A stretch of 51,679 nt of DNA, from NCBI GenBank assembly GCA_017472575.1, contig JAFUPX010000020.1, positions 1 to 51,679 of the forward strand, given 5' to 3'. Below the pieces are notes generated by a model. It was not told the origin of the DNA. It searched no databases and saw only the letters and a list, made by a program, of their open reading frames with translations. How positions within the stretch are numbered: position 1 is the first letter of the stretch; each line of letters begins with the position of its first letter. Shown here one piece after another: positions 25,625-31,816 of this stretch. The translations under genes were made by a program, and so were the position numbers. The DNA comes from Clostridia bacterium (GTDB lineage Bacteria; Bacillota; Clostridia; Oscillospirales; Acutalibacteraceae).

Positions 25625-25864
25625 ATGAAAAGAATTATAGATAATGATAAAGCAAATATAATTGGTATGCGTATAAGAGATGCCCGCATCAAGGCGGGCA
25701 TGAGTCAGCAACAGCTTTCGAATAAGCTGGAATTACAGGCTGTATATGTATGTAGAGGCTCTATATCCCGTATTGAAAACGGCGAGCGTTCAATAACAGA
25801 TATAGAAATTGACGCTATATCAAAGGTTTTAAAGGTTTCCTTGGATTATTTGTTTGGAAGGTAA
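25625..25864 (+). CDS. XRE-family helix-turn-helix transcriptional regulator
   Basis: The 79-residue protein is a single Cro/C1-type HTH domain: IGMRIRDARIKAGMSQQQLSNKLEL at about 13-37 (helices 1-3) and SISRIENGERSITDIEIDAISKVLKVSLDYLFG near 47-79. It has no sensor domain, so control would be by concentration or by a partner protein. I chose ATG 25625, with GGTGAA as a modest ribosome site, over GTG 25616, which overlaps that site. It faces away from the SLOG gene, and the two probably form one regulatory unit with the paired operators between them. Confidence 0.85.
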   Translation: MKRIIDNDKANIIGMRIRDARIKAGMSQQQLSNKLELQAVYVCRGSISRIENGERSITDIEIDAISKVLKVSLDYLFGR

Positions 25865-25880
25865 GAAAATCATTTTTTTG

Positions 25881-26255
25881 CTATAGCCGAAGAGAACAAA
25901 AAGAAATGACAATCTTCTTTCGAAAATTGTCATTTCTTTTTGGAAGGGGTGTACGAATTCGATATCCTATGAATTTTTGGCCTATGTGTTTGAACCCCCA
26001 CATATTATTTTTAAGATATTCATTAACCTGTTTAAGTAAAAGTTTTGTATCGGGAAAACTCAACATTTCATAAGCATCAAGAAACGGTAGAATTAAAAAA
26101 TCAAAATGCTCAAATGTTTCATTAGATTTTGGGATTTGATTTGAAAAATCACCCAAATAAGAAATACATATACCTTTATTATCTTTAATTAAAAGATATA
26201 ATATCTCATTATTCTTTATAGTAAACAAAATAGTCCCACAAGATATTTCCAACAT
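25881..26255 (-). pseudogene. Nudix-family remnant without the Nudix box
   Basis: The 124-residue reading frame starts like a Nudix hydrolase (EISCGTILFTIKNNEILYLLIKD). It resumes with what looks like the C-terminal part of the same fold (YLGDFSNQIPKSNETFEHFDFLILPFLDAYEML and LLKQVNEYLKNN). The ~60 residues that should hold the Nudix box G-x5-E-x7-REUxEExGU are missing, so the metal site is gone. The last ~30 residues are unlike the family and run into the terminator. It looks like an in-frame deletion derivative. It has a plausible GGTGATGG ribosome site, so a short protein may still be made. Confidence 0.6.
25898..25941. terminator. Bidirectional terminator between the XRE gene and the Nudix remnant
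   Basis: The 16-bp stem AAAAAGAAATGACAAT (25898-25913) pairs with ATTGTCATTTCTTTTT (25926-25941) across a 12-nt loop. A and T tracts serve both directions. The right-hand frame of the remnant reads through part of it. Confidence 0.85.
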
Positions 26256-26292
26256 CAAACCATCACCGCTTTAATATTGTAATATAAAAATA

Positions 26293-26637
26293 TCAAATCT
26301 TTTCTTTTAAAGTTTTACAACTCGAAATTAAAATTCTTCTAATGCGACCACAAAGGTTTCTGTGTTTTTTATATGTATTTTCATCTATAACATTTGTATT
26401 AAATAATAATTGCAGCCAACCCTCTGTTTCGCTACATTCTTTCAATGCAATTTCAAATTTAGAAAGCATATCTGCCCTACTTTGACCGTAATTTGCTTCG
26501 CGAATGTTCGCATATACACTGCTTGAACTTTTACGAATTTGAAAAATAGTATTTGAGGGAGCTTTTATATTTTGACAAAGAAGCTCTACATCAGTTGCAA
26601 GTTGTTCTGAATATACAAGCAAATAATTCTTGGGCAT
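26293..26637 (-). CDS. Four-helix-bundle protein (23S rRNA intervening-sequence type)
   Basis: The 114-residue protein fits the S23/IVP-like four-helix-bundle family: IFQIRKSSSSVYANIREANYGQS near residues 31-53, FEIALKECSETEGWLQLLF near 63-81 and a Lys/Arg-rich last helix. Members are often found in rRNA intervening sequences or in variable chromosomal spots; their function is not known. I chose ATG 26637, with AAGGAAGTGAG upstream; the extended frame to 26700 runs through a palindromic promoter and is not likely translated. The region upstream is a perfect palindrome over the -10 box. Confidence 0.8.
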   Translation of the reverse strand: MPKNYLLVYSEQLATDVELLCQNIKAPSNTIFQIRKSSSSVYANIREANYGQSRADMLSKFEIALKECSETEGWLQLLFNTNVIDENTYKKHRNLCGRIRRILISSCKTLKEKI

Positions 26638-26651
26638 AATCTCACTTCCTT

Positions 26652-26690
26652 TTTCACCAAAATTATAACATATAATTTTGGTGAAATCAA
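26652..26690 (-). promoter_or_regulatory. Promoter covered by a perfect 35-bp palindrome
   Basis: On the minus strand TTGATT (26690-26685) and TATAAT (26667-26662) are spaced by 17 bp. A perfect inverted repeat with 16-bp arms and a 3-bp centre (26652-26667 and 26671-26686) spans the -10 box and spacer. This is a likely operator for the four-helix-bundle gene. Confidence 0.6.
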
Positions 26691-26876
26691 TGCGAAGCAT
26701 TGTATATCATCAAATCCGTAAGGAATTGCATATCATCAAAACGAAGTTTTGTATATCATCATTGCGAAAGAGTTTTTATACACACCTAAAGGTGTGATGA
26801 GATACAAGGGCGGCACTGCCGCCCTTGATGATATACACGCTAACGCATGATGATATACCATTGCTTTCGCAATGGA
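26688..26876. repeat. Array of short hairpins separated by GTATATCATCA / TGATGATATAC
   Basis: The left half contains hairpins such as CAATGC-GAA-GCATTG and AAAAC-GAA-GTTTT, each followed by GTATATCATCA or a close variant. The right half contains ACACCT-AA-AGGTGT, GGGCGGC-ACT-GCCGCCC and CATTGC-TTTC-GCAATG, separated by TGATGATATAC, the reverse complement. The array as a whole can therefore fold into a branched structure. It contains no ORF and lies between the four-helix-bundle gene and tRNA-Arg. Confidence 0.6.
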
Positions 26877-26878
26877 TA

Positions 26879-26914
26879 AAAAAATTCGACAAGTTTCGGC
26901 TTGTCGAATTTTTT
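26879..26914 (-). terminator. Intrinsic terminator after tRNA-Arg
   Basis: The 15-bp stem (26879-26893 with 26900-26914) has a 6-nt loop and starts at the CCA end of the tRNA. On the minus strand it ends in a run of T. Confidence 0.88.
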
Positions 26915-26990
26915 GGCGCGCTGAAGAAGATTCGAACTCCCGACCTTCTGGTCCGTAGCCAGACGCTCTATCCAGCTGAGCTATCAGCGC
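26914..26990 (-). tRNA. tRNA-Arg (anticodon ACG)
   Basis: The minus strand gives a 77-nt cloverleaf. The acceptor stem is GCGCTGA with TCAGCGC, followed by discriminator G and an encoded CCA. The D-arm is AGCTCAGCTGGATAGAGCG, the anticodon loop CTACGGA gives anticodon ACG, and the T-arm contains GTTCGAATC. ACG, with A34 deaminated to inosine, reads CGU/CGC/CGA codons. A terminator overlaps its 3' end. The adjacent hairpin array and small accessory genes suggest that this tRNA flank has accumulated mobile sequences. Confidence 0.97.
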
Positions 26991-27054
26991 AAACGCATAT
27001 TTTTTGTTGCCATAGTATAATATCACAAAAAAATAATAAAATCAATACCCAATT

Positions 27055-27588
27055 TTAAATTTTTTTGATTTTTAACCTTTTATTTATAATCTTTGCAACT
27101 ATATATGCGGCGAATGCAAAGAGGATATCCTTTAATATAAACGGCAGAGAAACACTTAAAGCGGCGGCAAAAAAGCTTATTTTATAAAGAACTGCAAACT
27201 GCAAAACACCGATTATATGGCAAAGGATAAGTCCTGAAAGGCAAAGTGCGACTTTAGCAGGCTTATTCGATGTTTTTTTACTCAGTCCGCAAAGAAAAAC
27301 AAGGGGAAGAAAACCTATAATAAATCCGCCTGTGGCTCCAAAAAGAACCTGAAAGCCTCCGCCGAAGGCAGAAAACACCGGAAGACCTACAGCTCCCACC
27401 GCAATATAAACTGCAACTGCGGCAGTACCCCAGCCTGAGCCCAGAAAAAAGCCACAAAGGCATACGGCAAAGGTTTGCAGTGTTAACGGAACGCCCGAGG
27501 GCAGAGGTATAACTATTTGAGCCATAACTGCAATAATTGCTGAAAAAATGCTTGCAAAAACAATATTTTGCAGAGATTTATGTTTCAT
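27055..27588 (-). CDS. bioY: Biotin transporter substrate-binding component BioY
   Basis: BioY is the membrane S-component of the ECF biotin transporter. The 177-residue protein has six hydrophobic segments and the family signatures: IPLPSGVPLTLQTFAV near residues 27-42, GVFLG-like GFFLGSGWGTAAVAVYI, and GGFQVLFGATGGFIIGF near 77-93. The start has CGGAGGTATCAA upstream and a clear sigma-A promoter. No biotin biosynthesis genes are in the window, so the biotin on AccB (40.3-40.8 kb) may come through this importer. No BirA operator was recognised. Confidence 0.93.
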   Translation of the reverse strand: MKHKSLQNIVFASIFSAIIAVMAQIVIPLPSGVPLTLQTFAVCLCGFFLGSGWGTAAVAVYIAVGAVGLPVFSAFGGGFQVLFGATGGFIIGFLPLVFLCGLSKKTSNKPAKVALCLSGLILCHIIGVLQFAVLYKISFFAAALSVSLPFILKDILFAFAAYIVAKIINKRLKIKKI

Positions 27589-27630
27589 TTGATACCTCCG
27601 GTAAATTATTGTTTTGATACTTACTTTAAG

Positions 27631-27659
27631 ATTTTACGAGGGGGCAGGAATTTTGTCAA
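27631..27659 (-). promoter_or_regulatory. Sigma-A promoter of bioY
   Basis: On the minus strand a perfect TTGACA (27659-27654) and TAAAAT (27636-27631) are spaced by 17 bp. Confidence 0.78.
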
Positions 27660-27670
27660 GAAAAATAAAA

Positions 27671-27714
27671 TGCAAAATACCGCTGCCGGAAAGGAATGGC
27701 TGCGGTATTTTGCA
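27671..27714 (-). terminator. Terminator after the small SOS-linked gene
   Basis: The 13-bp stem TGCAAAATACCGC (27671-27683) pairs with GCGGTATTTTGCA (27702-27714) across an 18-nt loop. On the minus strand it is followed by TTTTATTTTTCTTG. It lies 46 bp past the stop of the small membrane protein gene. Confidence 0.75.
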
Positions 27715-27760
27715 TAAGTATGTAGGAATATATTAAAATAAGGCAGGAAAATATAGCGCC

Positions 27761-27943
27761 TTATTTTACAGCACGTCGAACTGCAGGGGTAGAGGAATTT
27801 ACTACCTTTAAGCCTTTGCGGCGAATAAGGCAGACAATTCTTTCTTCAAATGCGGCAAAGCGATCCTCATGGAATAAAGCCCAAAGAGTAAAGCCTACAA
27901 GCGCTATTTCAAAAACTGTTCGTAAAATCATTGAAACCGTCAT
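27761..27943 (-). CDS. Small single-pass membrane protein under a LexA box, unknown function
   Basis: The 60-residue protein has one membrane segment near residues 5-26 (ILRTVFEIALVGFTLWALF) followed by a basic cytoplasmic-type tail with FAAFEERIVCLIRRKGLK. I chose ATG 27943, with GGAGG 6 nt upstream; the longer frame starts inside the promoter. The gene has a perfect consensus promoter and a perfect LexA palindrome at about +8 to +21, so it should be switched on by DNA damage. Small single-pass SOS proteins in other bacteria (YneA, SidA) stop cell division, which is a reasonable guess here. I do not recognise the family with certainty. Confidence 0.72.
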   Translation of the reverse strand: MTVSMILRTVFEIALVGFTLWALFHEDRFAAFEERIVCLIRRKGLKVVNSSTPAVRRAVK

Positions 27944-27955
27944 ATTAACCTCCGA

Positions 27956-27969
27956 CGAACAAATGTTCG
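27956..27969. promoter_or_regulatory. LexA (SOS) box
   Basis: CGAACAAATGTTCG has perfect half-sites CGAAC and GTTCG with a 4-bp centre, matching the Gram-positive LexA/DinR consensus. It lies between the -10 box and ribosome site of the small membrane protein gene. Confidence 0.82.
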
Positions 27970-27983
27970 TTTTCTGTATTTTT

Positions 27984-28012
27984 ATTATAATCAAAGGGGA
28001 GAGATTTGTCAA
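27984..28012 (-). promoter_or_regulatory. Perfect consensus sigma-A promoter of the SOS-linked gene
   Basis: On the minus strand TTGACA (28012-28007) and TATAAT (27989-27984) are spaced by 17 bp. The inverted repeat CAAAGGGG (27992-27999) and CCCCTTTG (28013-28020) brackets the -35 box. TTTGTCGAA at 28017-28025, a perfect Spo0A box, lies just upstream. Confidence 0.88.
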
Positions 28013-28083
28013 CCCCTTTGTCGAAAAAAATTATAATTTTTTTAATGTCCTAAAGTTTGGACTTTTAAAAAAAGTTTTAAAAG

Positions 28084-28112
28084 TAGACTTTTTTTAATAT
28101 ATATGCTATAAT
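28084..28112 (+). promoter_or_regulatory. Sigma-A promoter of the beta-galactosidase gene
   Basis: TAGACT (28084-28089) and a perfect TATAAT (28107-28112) are spaced by 17 bp, about 33 bp before ATG 28145. Confidence 0.65.
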
Positions 28113-28144
28113 CTTCGAGTAAATCACAGATGGGGTTGAAGAAT

Positions 28145-30973
28145 ATGAGAACTTATGAAAATCCGCAAAAGACGTCTGAAAACAGAATGGCGGCGAGAAG
28201 CTGGTATATACCTTCGGGCAATTGTAATTATCAGCTGCTTAACGGAAGCTGGCGCTTTGCATATTTTGAAAACGGAGATATGGCAAAGGAGATAACACGC
28301 TGGGTAACTACAGAAGTACCCTCCTGTTGGCAGTTAAAGGGGTATGAGCATCCTAATTATACAAATGTAAATTATCCTTTCCCTTGCGACCCACCCTATG
28401 TTCCGGATATAAATCCTGTAGGTGTATATGAGCGTGAATTTTTTATAGAGAGCTTAGAGGATAAGCACTACTTTGTTTTAGAGGGTGTGTCCTCGGTTGC
28501 AGAGGTATATATAAACGGCAGGTATGTAGGTTTCACACAGGGCAGCCGCCTTATGGCAGAATTTGATATAACCGAATTTGTATTAGAGGGCAGTAATACG
28601 GTAAGAGTATATGTCCGTAAATGGTGCTGCGGAAGCTATTTAGAGGATCAGGATGCTTTCCGCTACAACGGAATTTTCAGAGATGTATATATTCTTTCCC
28701 GTCCGCAGGGTCATATTTTTGATATTGATATCAGAACCATGGGCAACGATATAATATGTCTGGCGGATACTGAGTGTACCGTTTCTCTTTATGACGGAGA
28801 GACCCTGATTACTGAACAGCACACCTCCACAGGCAGATTATGTCTTACGGTTGAAAATCCCGTTATGTGGAACGATGAAATACCTCACCTTTATACACTT
28901 AAATTCTCCGCCGCAGGCGAGGTTATAACCAGAAAAATCGGTTTCAGAACAATAGAGCTTTCAAGTGACTTTGAGCTTCTTATAAACGGAACTCCCGTAA
29001 AGCTAAAAGGAGTTAATCACCACGATACAAACCCGAAAAACGGCTGGTGTATGACCGACGAGGAGATACGCACAGACTTAGAACTAATAAAGAGCTGCAA
29101 TATAAACTGTGTTAGAACCTCTCACTATCCGCCCAGTCCTAAATTCCTTGATATTTGTGATGAAATCGGTCTTTATGTTATTCTTGAAACCGATATTGAA
29201 ACTCACGGTATTTTAAGGAGAAATGCAAATGTGGGCTATGGATACGATTCTGAAAATCCTGTCTGGCCCTGTACCGACCCCAATTGGAAAAAAGAGCATA
29301 TAGAGCGTATGGAAAGAGCATACGAGAGAGATAAAATACATTCAAGTATTATAATGTGGTCGCTTGGAAATGAGAGCGGTCACGGACCCAACCAGCGTGC
29401 AATGTATGATTTCCTTAAATCCAAGGAGGACGGCAGACTCGTTCACGACGAGGGCGCTACACTTGCCAATGTTTATAAGGATTCCGATGTTTTCTCCAAG
29501 ATGTATACGGATGTTGAAGGCATCAGAAAGTTTGCTGAGGACAGCAGTATAGACCAGCCTGTATTTTTATGTGAGTATGCCCACGCAATGGGTAACGGTC
29601 CCGGAGAGATTTGGGACTATTGGGAGACTATTTACTCCCATAAAAAGCTTATAGGTGGCTGTATCTGGGAATGGGCTGACCATGTTGTTTTGGTTGACGG
29701 CGTTCAAAAATACGGCGGTGACTTTGAGGGTGAGCTTACACACGACGGCAATTTCTGCTGTGACGGTATGGTTTTCTCTGACCGCTCCTTTAAACCGGGT
29801 ACTTATGAAATTAAAAACACCTATGCACCGTTCAGGGTTAATATTACCGAAAGCGGAATAGAGATTGAAAATAAGTATAACTTCATTTCTTTTGATGGCT
29901 GTTCCTTTGAATATGAAATCAGTTGTGACGGCGAGCAGATTGAAAAGCGCATTGTAAATACAAATATTTTACCGGGTGACAGCTTTAAGCTACCTGTATC
30001 AGCCGAGATTCCGAATACAAGCAAATACGGCTGTTATGTGTCTGTTAAAATGACAGATGCTAAGGGCAACGAAACAGGTCTTTTGCAGGCTGAAATTCCG
30101 ACTCTAAAAGAGCAGACCGAAATAACCGCTGAGCCGCTTGATATTAAGGACAGTGACTTTAACATAACCGTTATCGGCAACGGCTTTAAGTATGTTTTCT
30201 CAAAACAGCTCGGAATGTTAACGAGCATCATAATCAATGATACCGAACAGCTTTTAGAGCCTATGAAGCTTTCATTTGCACGCGCCTGCACAGATAACGA
30301 CAGAAATATGATAGCGCTTTGGAATAATGTTAACGTCTGGCAGGGTGAAAATCTTGATTGCCTTTTCAATAAGGTTTATGCTGTTGCGGTTGAGGGTAAT
30401 AAAATAACGGTTGAAGGCTCGTCTGCCGGAGTTTCCAGAATGCCTTTCTTCAGATATACTCTTACCTACAGCTTCTTTATTGACGGCAAGATTAAGGTTG
30501 ACCTAAAGGGAAAAGTAAAAGAAAACTCAATATGGCTGCCGAGACTCGGCTTTGAGTTTAAGCTGAATTATGAAACGGATAAATTCCGCTATTTCGGAAA
30601 CGGTCCGCTGGAAAGCTACAGCGATATGACCCACCACGGTATTATCGGCTGGCACGAAAGTGATGCCGACAGTGAGTATGTAAACTATGTACGCCCTCAG
30701 GAGCACGGTAACCATACTCAGGTAAAAAGGCTTGAAATTGAAGATTCGCTTACCTTTACCGCTGATGATACAATGGATATTTCCGTACTTCATAACAGTA
30801 TAGCTCAGATAGAAAAGGCAGAGCATACCCACGAGCTTGAAAAGTCGGACGGCACCCATGTAAGGGTAGACTATAAGGTTTCCGGCATAGGCTCCAACTC
30901 CTGCGGACCTCTTGCATCAGAGAAATACCGCCTTACAGAAAAGGAAATTTCATTCGGGTTTACAATAGGGTAA
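28145..30973 (+). CDS. lacZ: Beta-galactosidase, GH2 family (LacZ-like)
   Basis: The enzyme hydrolyses terminal beta-galactosides such as lactose. The 942-residue protein follows the LacZ order. The jelly-roll domain includes VPSCWQLKGYEHPNYTNVNY near residue 60 and an immunoglobulin-like domain follows. The TIM barrel has GVNHHDTNP near 291, the acid/base Glu in GNESGHGP near 414 and the nucleophile Glu in CEYAHAMGNGPG near 481. GGCIWEWADH comes next, and the C-terminal small-chain domain completes the protein. No signal peptide is visible, so it is cytosolic. I chose ATG 28145; ATG 28130 lies upstream of the weak GGGG ribosome site. The gene is monocistronic with its own promoter and terminator. 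Confidence 0.95.
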   Translation: MRTYENPQKTSENRMAARSWYIPSGNCNYQLLNGSWRFAYFENGDMAKEITRWVTTEVPSCWQLKGYEHPNYTNVNYPFPCDPPYVPDINPVGVYEREFFIESLEDKHYFVLEGVSSVAEVYINGRYVGFTQGSRLMAEFDITEFVLEGSNTVRVYVRKWCCGSYLEDQDAFRYNGIFRDVYILSRPQGHIFDIDIRTMGNDIICLADTECTVSLYDGETLITEQHTSTGRLCLTVENPVMWNDEIPHLYTLKFSAAGEVITRKIGFRTIELSSDFELLINGTPVKLKGVNHHDTNPKNGWCMTDEEIRTDLELIKSCNINCVRTSHYPPSPKFLDICDEIGLYVILETDIETHGILRRNANVGYGYDSENPVWPCTDPNWKKEHIERMERAYERDKIHSSIIMWSLGNESGHGPNQRAMYDFLKSKEDGRLVHDEGATLANVYKDSDVFSKMYTDVEGIRKFAEDSSIDQPVFLCEYAHAMGNGPGEIWDYWETIYSHKKLIGGCIWEWADHVVLVDGVQKYGGDFEGELTHDGNFCCDGMVFSDRSFKPGTYEIKNTYAPFRVNITESGIEIENKYNFISFDGCSFEYEISCDGEQIEKRIVNTNILPGDSFKLPVSAEIPNTSKYGCYVSVKMTDAKGNETGLLQAEIPTLKEQTEITAEPLDIKDSDFNITVIGNGFKYVFSKQLGMLTSIIINDTEQLLEPMKLSFARACTDNDRNMIALWNNVNVWQGENLDCLFNKVYAVAVEGNKITVEGSSAGVSRMPFFRYTLTYSFFIDGKIKVDLKGKVKENSIWLPRLGFEFKLNYETDKFRYFGNGPLESYSDMTHHGIIGWHESDADSEYVNYVRPQEHGNHTQVKRLEIEDSLTFTADDTMDISVLHNSIAQIEKAEHTHELEKSDGTHVRVDYKVSGIGSNSCGPLASEKYRLTEKEISFGFTIG

Positions 30974-30977
30974 GAAG

Positions 30978-31007
30978 AAAAGGAATGGACAAATCCATTC
31001 CTTTTTT
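30978..31007. terminator. Bidirectional terminator between lacZ and sleB
   Basis: The 12-bp stem AAAAGGAATGGA (30978-30989) pairs with TCCATTCCTTTT (30994-31005) with a CAAA loop and a T-run. It also serves the minus-strand sleB, whose stop begins within it. Confidence 0.92.
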
Positions 31008-31650
31008 ATTCGCAGAAAACATGCTTGCCGATTGTGGCAATAATTTTTCGGCTTCGTATCCATTTATTTGTAGCGGTTACGGGGTTATAGTAGTAAATTG
31101 CGCCGCCGCTTGGGTCAACTCCGTTAAGTGCATCTCTTGCGGCAGAGTAGGCAGAGTCGGCTATAGGCTCGTAGAACTGACCGTCATAAAGGCAGGAAAA
31201 GGCTCCGTTTTGATAAATAACTCCCGGCAGAGTATCGGGAAAAGACGGATGCTCTATTCGGTTTAAAACAACCGCTCCCACAGCAACCTGACCTAAATAC
31301 TCCTCTCCGCGCGCCTCAGCTGAAATAATGCGTGCTAAAAGCTCATAGTCAGATGAGGAATAGCCTCCGTAGGTATTGCCTGATTCGATTCCCAGTGCTT
31401 TTAGGGTTTTGGCTCCGGCTATGCCGTCGGCGGTAAGACCGTTATTCTTTTGAAAGGCTATAACAGCGTTTTTTGTAATGGTGCCGTAGATACCGTCTAC
31501 ATTTTCTGTGTAGTAGCCCTGATTTTTTAAAACCGTCTGAATTTGGCGTACCTCATCGCCCCTTGAACCGATTTTTGAGAGGCTTTGCACCGATACCGTA
31601 CAGCACAGAATTAAAATTATTGATAAAACAACCGTTAATATGCGTTTCAT
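31006..31650 (-). CDS. sleB: Spore cortex-lytic enzyme SleB family
   Basis: SleB cleaves cortex peptidoglycan during germination. The 214-residue protein has a signal peptide (residues 1-24, ILTVVLSIILILCCTVSVQS). A peptidoglycan-binding repeat covers about 26-84 (GSRGDEVRQIQTVLKNQGYY, then DGIYGTITKNAVIAFQKNNG). The cell-wall hydrolase domain covers about 100-214, with the catalytic Glu in RIISAEARGE and QVAVGAVVLNR. I chose ATG 31650, with GAGGAGGAT upstream. It is divergent from spoIIE, and works with the germinant receptor encoded 6 kb away. Confidence 0.92.
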   Translation of the reverse strand: MKRILTVVLSIILILCCTVSVQSLSKIGSRGDEVRQIQTVLKNQGYYTENVDGIYGTITKNAVIAFQKNNGLTADGIAGAKTLKALGIESGNTYGGYSSSDYELLARIISAEARGEEYLGQVAVGAVVLNRIEHPSFPDTLPGVIYQNGAFSCLYDGQFYEPIADSAYSAARDALNGVDPSGGAIYYYNPVTATNKWIRSRKIIATIGKHVFCE

Positions 31651-31751
31651 ACAAATCCTCCTCGTCTTTCTTATATTGTTTTTATTCTTTTTTGCTGTTT
31701 TATTCGTAAAATTCTTATATTTACAAAATAAGTCTTTTTTTATGTCCGCAG

Positions 31752-31785
31752 TTTGACAAAAACCACGCTTGGGCGGTTTTATAAT
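31752..31785 (+). promoter_or_regulatory. spoIIE promoter with a 21-bp spacer and a Spo0A-like box
   Basis: Perfect TTGACA (31753-31758) and perfect TATAAT (31780-31785) are separated by 21 bp, not 17. This long spacing is a known feature of the Spo0A-activated spoIIE promoter of Bacillus subtilis. The -35 box lies inside TTTGTCAAA on the minus strand (31760-31752), an 8/9 match to the Spo0A box TTTGTCGAA. Confidence 0.75.
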
Positions 31786-31816
31786 AAAAGGGAATAAAAA
31801 ATGGCGGTGATAAAAA

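Noticed and set aside
26688..26876. Hairpin array as a CRISPR array
   Set aside because: Repeat units are about 11 bp, spacing is irregular, half of the units are inverted and no cas gene is present.
27590..27660. BirA operator upstream of bioY
   Set aside because: No long inverted repeat of the BirA type was found in the bioY leader or promoter.
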